A stretch of DNA of 64,000 nt from Streptomyces actinomycinicus (GTDB lineage Bacteria > Actinomycetota > Actinomycetes > Streptomycetales > Streptomycetaceae). The stretch spans positions 1-64,000 of the forward strand of contig NZ_JAERRK010000023.1 in NCBI RefSeq assembly GCF_016741775.1, read 5' to 3'. The position numbers and the translations under genes are program-made. Below, piece by piece: positions 17,718 through 27,100 of this stretch. Positions within the stretch are counted from its first letter, which is position 1, and the number at the start of each line of letters is the position of its first letter. The notes below the pieces were generated by a model. The model did no database searches, was not told the origin of the DNA, and saw only the letters and a program-made list of their open reading frames with translations.

Positions 17718-18136
17718 TCAGCTAGCCAGGATGACGGAGGCGACCGTCCTCCATCCCGCGTCGGTCCGGGCGGCGAGGAAGAGGGCACGGACACGCTGGA
17801 ACTCCCGCCACTGGCGGTCCTGGCGCGCCCAGGTCACCTCGATCTCCGTGGCCCGCTCGTTGAGCGCGCGCACCACCGGGTCGAGGGCCTTGCTGCCTCC
17901 GTAGTCGGCGTTGCGCAGTGCGCGCAGTTCGTGTCCCAGTCCCTGGGAGAGTGCCTCGGCGGAGGTGAGCACGGTGTGCGCCGTGCCGGTGGTCATGCTG
18001 ATCGGCACGGAGAAGTAGTCGAGGAGCGGCGCGGGATCGGTGCTTCCTTCGCCGCGAGTTCGATGAACGTCTCGACGTAACCGTCGAACCATGCTTGTGC
18101 TTCGTTCGCGACGGCGGGCGGATCGGTGTGCGTCAT
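17718..18136 (-). pseudogene. SnoaL-like/DUF6841-type protein with one frameshift
   Basis: From ATG 18136 the minus strand reads VANEAQAWFDGYVETFIELA. Around 18030 the frame changes and the protein continues: LLDYFSVPISMTTGTAHTVL, LRNADYGGSKALDPVVRALN and a short C-terminus stopping at 17718. The total of about 138 residues and the 'L-L-D-Y-F-x-V-P' pattern fit a SnoaL-like cone-shaped fold. One inserted or deleted base would restore a single frame, so a sequencing error is possible. Confidence 0.5.
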
Positions 18137-18204
18137 GGGTTCGTGGCCTTTCTTGCGGTGACGTCAGACGTGGGTGCCTTGGAGGGGTGTCCTTTGCCGC
18201 CGTG

Positions 18205-18420
18205 TCACCGGTTCGCGAAGGCGTTGGTGCCGGTCAGCTGTGCGGACAGGGTCCACAGGCGTGCGGCTTGTTCGGGGTCGACCGCGTAGGGCCGTACTCC
18301 AGGTGCGTCGTCCTAGGAGAGCGGGGCGATGTCGCGGTCGTTCAGGTAGACGCCGCCGGTGTGGGCCAGCTGCGGGGAGGTGGCCGCCCAGACCTGGGGG
18401 GCGTCACAGCCGCGGTGAAG
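18205..18420 (-). pseudogene. C-terminal fragment of a short-chain dehydrogenase
   Basis: The minus strand reads APQVWAATSPQLAHTGGVYL and NDRDIAPLS, then an in-frame TAG near 18314, then GVRPYAVDPEQAARLWTLSA and a TGA at 18205. This is the C-terminal end of the retinol-dehydrogenase-like SDR group ('T-x-V-x-x-A-x-S-P-x-L' and 'G-V-x-x-Y-A-x-D-P-x-x-A-x-x-L-W'). The Rossmann core and the YxxxK site are missing, and there is an internal stop. Confidence 0.65.
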
Positions 18421-18686
18421 GGCACCGAACCCGCCCGACGGCATTCGGTCCATCCCCCGCTCCGGCCGCTCTTCCGAGCCCTGCGACGCGAACGTCGCGG
18501 CGCCGCTTGCGCGCCGCGGACACGAGCTTCCCCGCGCCTCCAACCTGGGGTAGCGCGAGATCATGCTGAGCTTCCTCCCGGTCGCATGATGCCCTGATCA
18601 GCGGAAAGCCGTTGTGACACAGCTTCTCAGAGCACACCGCACCCGAGTCACGGAGCAGCTCGCCCAGCAGCAGGCACATAGCCGAG
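18421..18686. other. Stretch without a supported gene
   Basis: No coherent protein is visible on either strand. A 7-base inverted repeat (ATCATGC at 18560-18566 and GCATGAT at 18584-18590) is the only structure noted. Confidence 0.35.
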
Positions 18687-18932
18687 TCAGTGGGGAGCAG
18701 ACCTGCAACGCCAGTCAGGACGGCAGTGGCGCCGGGAGCGACCCAAGGAGCCGGTCCCCTCCACTCCGGCCGGCCGCACCGTGCTCAGCCCGATGGCCGA
18801 GTTCGGCAGTTCTCGGTATCCGGCCGCGCCGGCCGGGAACACCTCGGTGCCGATCACTGCCCCGATCAGGGAGAGCACAGCAGCCACGGGAGCGTCCGGT
18901 GCGTATCCGTCCTTGAGCCTGAGCCGGTTCAA
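18687..18932 (-). CDS. Uncertain small ORF overlapping the MFS stop
   Basis: A TTG at 18932 overlaps the transporter's TGA by four bases and opens an 81-codon frame with a moderately hydrophobic stretch (APVAAVLSLIGAVIGTEVFP), followed by AGYRELPNSAIGLSTVRPAG. The last 20 residues look non-coding. If real it would be a fourth member of the polyketide operon. TTG starts are rare and I recognise no family, so a chance frame or debris is as likely. Confidence 0.2.
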   Translation of the reverse strand: MNRLRLKDGYAPDAPVAAVLSLIGAVIGTEVFPAGAAGYRELPNSAIGLSTVRPAGVEGTGSLGRSRRHCRPDWRCRSAPH

Positions 18933-20413
18933 AGTCCCTCATGGGACGTCGTAGCGTCCGGAATCGTGCTGCGCCATGGAATGACCGCGAGGGTGGCTGC
19001 CAGGCTGACGCTCCCTGCGGTCAGGGCGCTCGCTGTGAGGCCGTCGACGAACGCCTGCCGGGCGGCCGGGAAAGGAGGCAGTACGGCGGCCGGGGTGGCC
19101 GCCGCGGCCATGGGGCCCAAGCGGTCGGTGATGACGGTGCTGAGGACGGACCCCTGGACGGCGACGCCGAGGGAGGCTCCGACCTGGCGGGTGGCGTCGT
19201 TGACCGCCGATCCCAGTCCGGCGTGGCACGGCGGGACCGCGCCCATGACGGTCTCCGTACCGGCGGCCGCGACCAGGCCGGCGCCCAACCCGGCGACGAC
19301 TTCGAAGACGAGTAGATGTCCGTAGCCGGAGTCGGCCCGGGTACGGGCCAGCACGGCGAACGCGGCGGTGGTGAGGAGGAGTCCGGCCGCGATCGGTGTT
19401 CGCTCGCCGTTCCGGGTCAGCAGCCTTGGTGCTGCGAGCGAGCCCGCGGCGAGGGCCCCCGCCAAGGGCAGAGTGCGTAGGCCGGCCTGCCAGGGGGTGT
19501 AGCCCAGGACCCCTTGGAGGTAGAGGGTGATGACGAAAAGTGCTCCGTACATCGCGAAGGACAGCAGCGTAAGAGATGTGGCGCCGCGCACCACGCCGGG
19601 CAGCCGTAGCAGGGGCAGGGGCAGCATCGCGTGGTCGGCGCGGCGCTTCTGGTGCACGACAAACGCGGACAGCAGGGCGGCCGCCAGGGTGAAAGCGGTC
19701 AGCACCGGTGCGCTCGTCCATCCCTTCGAAGGGCTTTCGATCACTGCCCAGACGAGCGTGAGCAGTCCGCACGCCGACATCATCGCGCCCGGGAGGTCGA
19801 CCCGCTCCCCGCTGCGGCCTCCGGCACGGCGGAATCCGCACTTCGGCACGACGAGCAGGGTGAGAACCAAAGTCACAGCCACGATCGGGACGTTCACCCA
19901 GAATCCGGCGCGCCAGGAGAAGCCCTCGACGAGGGCACCGCCGAGGACGGGCCCTGTCATACCGCCCACGCCGAGGGAGGCGGCCCAAAAAGCGATCGCC
20001 CGGCGGCGTGGGGCGGGGGCGGTGAAGAGGCTGGTGATGATCGACAGAGTGGCAGGCATGAGCAGCGCGGCCCCGGCGCCCATGCCGCAGCGCGCGGCGA
20101 TGAGCCAGTCCGGGTCCTCGGCGAGGGCTCCGAGCGAGGATGTGGTGCCGCAGATGGCCAGGCCGATCGTGAAGGCGCGGCGTCGGCCGATCCGGTCGGT
20201 GAGGGCTCCGGCGGTCAGGACGATGCCGCCGAGGACCAGGGCGTAGGCGTCGACGATCCACTGGACCTCGGCCATGGAGGGTTTCAGATCGCGGTCCAGG
20301 TCGGGTACGGCGACGTTGAGGACGGTCAGGTCCATGCCGAGCAGGAACACGCCGAGGCAGACGACGACAGCGGCCACCCAGCGCTCACGGTCACGGTCAC
20401 GGTCATCTGTCAC
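18929..20413 (-). CDS. MFS exporter, 14-helix DHA2 type, in the polyketide operon
   Basis: 494 residues. The start is GTG 20413, overlapping the thioesterase stop as GTGA. It shows about 14 transmembrane segments, the helix 1 pattern LGMDLTVLNVAVPDLDRDLK, WIVDAYALVLGGIVLTAG, and the loop signature LTDRIGRRRAFTIGL. This is the EmrB/QacA group of proton-driven drug exporters. Its four-base overlap with the thioesterase gene, which itself follows the synthase by 23 bases, makes export or self-protection from the polyketide the most likely role. The C-terminal residues are polar and end in EGL. Confidence 0.9.
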   Translation of the reverse strand: MTDDRDRDRERWVAAVVVCLGVFLLGMDLTVLNVAVPDLDRDLKPSMAEVQWIVDAYALVLGGIVLTAGALTDRIGRRRAFTIGLAICGTTSSLGALAEDPDWLIAARCGMGAGAALLMPATLSIITSLFTAPAPRRRAIAFWAASLGVGGMTGPVLGGALVEGFSWRAGFWVNVPIVAVTLVLTLLVVPKCGFRRAGGRSGERVDLPGAMMSACGLLTLVWAVIESPSKGWTSAPVLTAFTLAAALLSAFVVHQKRRADHAMLPLPLLRLPGVVRGATSLTLLSFAMYGALFVITLYLQGVLGYTPWQAGLRTLPLAGALAAGSLAAPRLLTRNGERTPIAAGLLLTTAAFAVLARTRADSGYGHLLVFEVVAGLGAGLVAAAGTETVMGAVPPCHAGLGSAVNDATRQVGASLGVAVQGSVLSTVITDRLGPMAAAATPAAVLPPFPAARQAFVDGLTASALTAGSVSLAATLAVIPWRSTIPDATTSHEGL

Positions 20414-21153
20414 CGGATCGCCCTCTGCAGGTCCTTGGTGAGTTGCCGCACCAGGGCGGGAGCCTGGTGGAGCGGGTATGTGTGGCGCCCGGCGAAGAGG
20501 TGGGGTGTCGTGGGGGTGGTGAACAGGTCGTTCCAGCCTTCCAGACAGCCGGGCGGAACCAAGGGGTCGGTCTCGCCCCCGTACAGGGCCAAAGACACCT
20601 GCAGCGGAGGTTCGTCATGGTGGCGGTGGTGCAGGGCGAGGACCAGGTCGGCGAGATGCGGCGTGCACAGCCGGGTCACGGTCACCGGGTCTTCGAGGAG
20701 TTCGGCGGGGAGCGGCCCTACCAAGTCGGTGAACGCGTCGAGGCCCGACGTCACCAGGGTGGCCAGGAGCCGTTCGAATTCCCGTTGGTGGGGTGGGGGA
20801 AGGGCGGACAGGGCGACGAGCGCGGGCTCACGCCGAGTGGTGCGGCGCAGGCGTCGTGCGGTCTCGTGGGCGAGCAGGGCACCGAAGCTGTGCCCGAACA
20901 GGGCGAAGGGCCGTGAGTCGGTGGCATCGTCGGTGAGGGAGGCGAGTGCGGCGCTGAGTGCACTCGGGTCGGTCGGTGACGGCTCGTCGCGACGGTTGCC
21001 TCGGCCGGGCAGGGCGAAGGCGTACGGCTCGACGGTGGCCGGCAGCAGGTCGGCCCAGCGCTGGTAGAACTCCGGGCCCGAACCGCCGGGCGGCAGGCAG
21101 TACAGGCGTACGGCTGCTTTCGGGCGGTGGGCGAGGCGGACAAGTGTGGGCAC
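20410..21153 (-). CDS. Type II (discrete) thioesterase
   Basis: 247 residues from GTG 21153, placed 23 bases after the synthase stop with GAGGAC upstream. The alpha/beta-hydrolase landmarks are LYCLPPGGSGPEFYQRWADL near the start, FALFGHSFGALLAHE with the nucleophile Ser near residue 89, a late GGETDPLVPP (Asp) and RHTYPLHQAP (His). This is the RifR/TEII family that hydrolyses stalled acyl chains from carrier proteins and, for synthases without their own TE domain, can release the product. The neighbouring synthase ends in its carrier protein, so this enzyme may be the releasing one. It overlaps the exporter start by four bases. Confidence 0.92.
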   Translation of the reverse strand: MPTLVRLAHRPKAAVRLYCLPPGGSGPEFYQRWADLLPATVEPYAFALPGRGNRRDEPSPTDPSALSAALASLTDDATDSRPFALFGHSFGALLAHETARRLRRTTRREPALVALSALPPPHQREFERLLATLVTSGLDAFTDLVGPLPAELLEDPVTVTRLCTPHLADLVLALHHRHHDEPPLQVSLALYGGETDPLVPPGCLEGWNDLFTTPTTPHLFAGRHTYPLHQAPALVRQLTKDLQRAIR

Positions 21154-21176
21154 GGATGTGGTCCTCGTCTGCCTTT

Positions 21177-24100
21177 TCAGCGGCTTGGGTGGAGGAGGCC
21201 GAGTACACGCCGGCCGAGTGCGGCGAGGTTCGGCGATCCGGCGAGTTCCATGGTGGTCAGTTCGCAGCCGAGCCGTTGCTGCAGCAGGGTGGCGAGTTCG
21301 GCGGCCAGCAGGGAGTCCACGCCCAGCTGGTCCAGGCGCCGGGTCCGGTCGACGCGGTCGGGGGTGGTCTGCAGGACGTGGGCGAGGAGGTCGGCCAGGA
21401 CGTCCTCGACGAGTACGGTCGCCTCGTCGGGCGCGGCCTGCTCCAGCACCTGGCGCAGCCGCTCCGCCCCGTCGGTGTGCTCGGCCGGGGGCAGCAGTTC
21501 GGCCGTACGGGGTGCGGTGAGGATGTGCAGGAAGCGCTGCATTCTTCCCCAGTTGAGGTGTCCCACGGTGACCGCGGTGGCGTCGGGGTCCGCGAGGAGC
21601 CGCTCGAGGGCGGCGAGCGCGTCGGCGGTGGCGAGTCCTTCGATGCCCAGTGCTGTCAACTCGTCGTTGCGTTCGGTGCGATGCACGTAGCCGTTGTCGG
21701 CGATCACGCCCCACTGCACGGCGAGGGCGGGCAGCCCGGCCCGGCGCCGGTCGTGTACGAGGGCTTCGAGGGCGAGGTTGGCGGCCACGTACGACGACTG
21801 CGCCAGATTGCCGACCACGGCGGCGGCCGAGCTGTAGACGACGAAGAAGTCGAGTGCGCGGTCGCGGGTCAGCTCGTCCAGCACGTGCCCGGCCGTCATC
21901 TTGGGAGCCAGAACGGTGCGTACCCGGTCGTCGTCCAGTTCTTGTAGTGGAGCGTCGTCGAGGACCATCGCGGCGTGGATGACTCCGGCGAGGCGCCGCC
22001 CTTCGGCATCGAGGTCGTGGATGATGCGGCGCATGGCGTCCGGGTCGGCCGCGTCGGCGGCATACGCGTCGACTCGCACGCCGAGCGTGGTGAGGTCGGA
22101 GAGCAGTTCGGCGGCGCCGGGCGTGTGTGCGCCGCGACGGCCGATCAGGGTCAGATGACGGGCCCCGCGGGCGGCCAGGTGGCGGGCGGTGGCGGCGCCG
22201 AAGCCGCCCAGCCCCCCGGTGATCAGGTATCCGGCGTCGGGGTCCAGGGCAAGGGGAACGGTCGCGGGGCTGATGGGCACGGGTTCGGCGGCGTCGAAGG
22301 TGACGACGACCTTCCCGACGTGCCGGGAGTGCTGCATGGCGACGAACGCCTCGCGGATCCGGGTGGCCGGGTAGACGCGATGGGGCAGCGGGCGGTAGGC
22401 GCCCGAGTGGACGGCCCGGGTGATCGCCGCAAGATGAGCGTCGGCCAGTGGGGAGGTGTCGGTGAGCAGGGCGGCGACGTCCACCCCGTGGAAGGAGAGG
22501 TTGTCCCGGAAGGGCGCCAGAGCGAGGGAGTTGTCGGCGAGGAAGTCACGCTTGCCCAGTTCCACGAACCGGCCGTGAGGTGCCAGGACGCGGAGGCTGC
22601 GTGCCATGGCGTCGCCCGCCAGGGAGTTGAGGACGACGTCCACGCCGCGGCCCTGGGTGATCGTGTCGACCTCGTCGGCGAAGCGCAGGGTGCGCGAGTC
22701 GAGGACGTGCCCGATGCCGAGCAGCCGCAGCAGGTCGCGCTTGGCGGGGCTGCCGGCGGTGGCGATGACCTGCGCGCCGACGTGCTGGGCGTACTGCAGG
22801 GCGGCGAGGCCCACGCCGCCTGCCGCGCCGTGCACGAGTACTGTTTCGCCGGGCTGCAGGCGGGCCAGGTGGGCCAGGGCATGCTGCACGGTCAGGAAGA
22901 CGGTCGGGAGCGTGGCGGCCTCGGTGAAGTCCATGCCTTCCGGGAGCGGAATCACCCGGTCTGCGCGGGTCTGGGCGTGTGAGCCGTAGCAGCCGATGGC
23001 CAGGCAAGCGACCCTGTCGCCGACGCTGAGGTGTTCGACGCCGGCGCCGACGGCGGCGACCGTGCCCGCGCACTCCAGACCGATCGGTTCCGCGTCGAGT
23101 CCGCACGGCGCCACGGGCGGCGGCACGAGGCCGGTCGCGGTCATGATGTCGCGGTAGTTGAGCGCGGTGGCCGCGACCTCGACCACGATCTCACCCGCTG
23201 CCGGTTGCGGCATGCGGGCCGGACGCCAGCCCAGCCGGTAGCGCAGACCGGGCTCGTCCAGCGTCAGGGTGTAGGGGACGGCAGTGCCTGACACCCCTGC
23301 CGCCGCAGCGGGCGCCGGATCCGACGTGTACGGGCGCAGCCGCGTCACGAACCGCCCGCGGCGGGTCAGCAGCACCTCGTCGTCGGCTGGGCGGGCCGTC
23401 AGCTCCTCGGCGAGCCTCTCCTCCGCGCCGGCTGCCAGGGCGAGGCGCCGGACGGTCAGCCGCGGTTGCTCGTTGGCCAGACTGCGGGCCGCTCCCCATA
23501 CGGCCGCGGCGGCGGACGGCGGGATGTCCTGGGCTCCGCACACCACGAGCCACACGGTGACCGCGCGGTCCTCGGGCAGCTGCCGGGTGGCGGTCGCCAT
23601 GGCGCGCAGCACGGCCAGGTCGCGGACGGCAGTCTCCGTGGCGCAAGCCGCGCCAACACTGCTCCGCTCGGCCAGCAGGACCACGTCGTCGGTGCCCGCG
23701 AGGAGTTCGGACCATCGCTGCGGCGACTCACTCGCGGGCTGCGCATCGACATCCAGAACCCTGGCGGCTGCCGGCGCGAGCGGCCCGCCGGTCAGGTCGG
23801 CCACCACGGGCGGACGTACGAAACGCGGATCAGGAGCCACGGCCGTCGGCCCGGGGCGCGGAGCCCGGGTGGTGAGGATGACGGAGTGGTGGTCGTACGC
23901 GGGCTGTGTGGCATCGCCGGGTTGCACGGTGCCGGTGAATCCGCACTCTTCCAGCAACCCGGGCCATTGCTCGCGTACCAGCAGCGGTCCGTTCGGACGC
24001 AGAGCGGTGTCCTCGGCGCTCCAGAAGGAGTCCAGCAGCCCGAACACCGGTGTGAGCGAGGCCGGGTCGTGGCTCTCCAGCGCGAGCAGCTGTCCGCCGT

Positions 24101-27100
24101 CGGCCAGCAGGTCGCCGATCCGGTGCAGGGTGCGTCGCAGATCCCGCGTGGCGTGCAGCACGTTGGCGGCGATGACGAGGTCGTACGAGGCAGGGGTGAA
24201 GCCTTGGGCGCCCGGGTCGGCGTCGAGGTCGAGGCAGCGGTAGTGGACGAAGTCATGCTCGGCGAAACGGTCCTGGGCCGCAGGGAAGAAGGCCGAGGAC
24301 ACGTCGGTGTAGGTGTAGTGGGTGCGCTCTGGCGGCAGATACGGCAGGAGCGCCGCCGTCAGTCCGCCGGTTCCGGCGCCGACCTCCAGCACGCGCAGTG
24401 GCCGGCTCTTGGGCCAGGCCGCGACAGCCGCCTGAAGCAGGAGGCGGGCGGTGCGGTACTGGTGGTGCATCACGGGCGTGCTGTCGTAGAAGCGTGCGGC
24501 CAGGGCGTCCCGCTCGGCGAACAGCAGCGCGAGAGGATCGGTCCGCCCGCGCAGCACGTCCGCCAGATGCAGCCCGCAGACGCCGTAGGTCAGCGCCGCG
24601 GTGGCCTCGGCAGGGAAGGCCAGGAGCGCTTCCCGGAAGACCCGGTGCGGCTGTGGTTCCTCGGCCAGGTGCCACCGGCCGCCCTCGCAGGCAGTGAAGA
24701 CGCCCTGACCTACGGCGTTCTCGAACAGGGTGGTCAGCAGCTTGCGATGCCGGGGCTGCACACCGGCCGCGAACAGGTCGCCCAGGGTGAACTCGTCAGC
24801 CTCTGACAGGAGTTCGCGTACGGCTGCTGCGGTCAGATGTGCGTTCAGGTGCAGGCCCCGGGCGCGGGCGCTGTCGTACGGGTGGGCCCGCCATTTCCGG
24901 ACCGCCTGCGACAGTTCCGCTGCGCAGGCGGCGAGGGTGACTGCGGGCGCGGGCCAGGGCGAGGTGGCGGCGGGCGTGGGCAGGGGGGCGGCGCGCAGGA
25001 CCTCTGCGAGCTGCTGGGGCGCGCGTGCGCGCGCCGCGTCGAAGCGGCGCAGCCGGCACCCGAGCGCTTCCAGGGCCACGGTGCCGTCGTCGGCCATGAC
25101 GGTCATGTCCCAGACCGCCTCGCGTGCGGTGCGGGCACGCAGGCGCACATGGACCAGCCCGGTTCGGGGCAGCGGCTTCCAGGAGCGCACGGTGCCGATG
25201 CCGGCGGGCAGGTAGGCGGCCGGTGCGCCGTCACGGTCGGCGCAGCGGTCGGTGACCGCAGCGAGCAGTGGCAGGCCCGCCTGGAGCGCGCCGTCGAGGA
25301 GGGTCGGGTGGGCAAGGGGAGCGTCGGCGAGGTCGACGGTGGCGGCGTAGGAGGCGAGCACCTCACGGCCGTCACCGGCATCGGTCCGCAGCCCGGTCAG
25401 GGTACGGAACGCGGGACCGTAGGGCAGGCCCGCGCGGGCGCAGACTGCATAGTGGTCGGCTGCGCTCATCTCGCGGGGCAGACGAGCGCGCAGCGCCTGC
25501 GGGTCGGCGCCGGGCGGGCATGCCCGCAGCAGCTCTCGCACCCTGCCACGGGCGTGCTCGATCCACGTACCACCACGGTCGTCACGGCTGGAGACGGTGA
25601 AGGCGCCGTCACGCTCCAGTGCGGTGTGGACGGACACGGTTCGGTCCTCGTCGTCGCCCGGCAGGCTCAGCGCACGGCTGATCGAGATGTCGTGCGCCTC
25701 GACGGGTGCGCCGTGTACGGCTTGCCCAAGGGCCAGGGCCATGTCCACGTAGCCGGCCGCCGGTACCACGACCGTCTCGCCGACCAGGTGGTCGGCAAGC
25801 CAGCCCCGCGCGCCGGAGGAGAGCTCCTGCTGCCAGGCGGGTCGAGCCCCGGGCAGACGTGCGCCAAGCAGGGCGTGGGGCGGCTCCGTCGGCTCGCCGT
25901 CCTCCTCGGTCGGCGTCTCCAGCCACCATCCGGGAGCGCCGTTCCAGTGCCGTTCGCGCTGCCATGGGTAGGCGGGCAGGTCGACCACCCGTCCGCGACG
26001 CGGGAAGTGAATGCTCCAGTCGGTGTCGGCTCCACACGCCAGCAGCTGTGCGACGGCGGAGGCGAGCGCGCCGGGGCCTGAGGCAGTGCGCGTGAGTGTG
26101 GCAATCACGGCGACGGGTCGTCCGGCATCCGTCGTGACACGCCGCAGATACGCGCCGAGCACCGGGTGCGGGCCGATCTCCACCAGGACGTCACAGCCCG
26201 CCTCGCCGACGAGGGTGTCCACCGCCTTCTCGAACCGCACCGGTTCACGGACGTTGCGCCACCAGTAGTCGGCGTCGAGGGCCGCGTCACCGTGGAGCCG
26301 CCCGGTGACCGTGGAGACCAGGGGAATGCGGGCGGGTCGCGTCGGCAGTCCGGACAGCGTGGCTGCGAGGGGTCCGCGCAACTCGTCCATGGCCGGGCTG
26401 TGAAAGGCGTAGTCCAGCCCGAGGTCACGGAAGAACACATTGCGCACGCCGAGTTCGACGCCGAGTTCGGCGAGCGCTTCGGCGTCCCCGGCGACGGTCA
26501 CGTCACGGGCGCTGTTGATCCCGGCGACGACCAGCCGCTTCGCCCGACCGATTGCGAAGATCAGCTTCTCGGCGTCCGAGGAGCTGAGCCCGACGGCCGC
26601 CATTCTCCCGCACCCAGCGGTCGCGCCCTGGGCCCGGCTGCGCGCGGCGATCACCCGGCAGGCGGCCGCACGGTCAAGGGCTCCCGCGCAGTAGGCGGCC
26701 GCGACCTCGCCCACGCTGTGCCCGCACACCGCATCAGGCGCGAACCCGCGTGCCGTGAGAGCCGCGGCCAATCCGGCCTGCAGGGCGAACAGCAGCGGCT
26801 GGGCGATCTCGGTGCGCTGCCACACCTCTCGCCCGCGGGGTGCGGCCATCTCTTCCCTGACCGACCACCCGAGCAATGGTCGCAAGGCCACATCGATCGC
26901 ATCCACCTCAGCGGTGAATGGGGCGTCGACATCCAGCAGTTCCGCTCCCATACCGGCCCACTGGGAGCCGTTGCCACTGAAGACGAATCCGATACGGCCA
27001 CGCTCCACACCGACCCCACGGGCTGCGCCCGGCGCGGGCTCACCTCGTGCCACCCGCCGCAAGGACCGAGCCGCCGCCGACGGATCGTCAGCCAGCAACG

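Noticed and set aside
18560..18590. ATCATGC/GCATGAT inverted repeat as an operator
   Set aside because: It is short, has a 17-base spacer and lies in debris with no intact gene start nearby.
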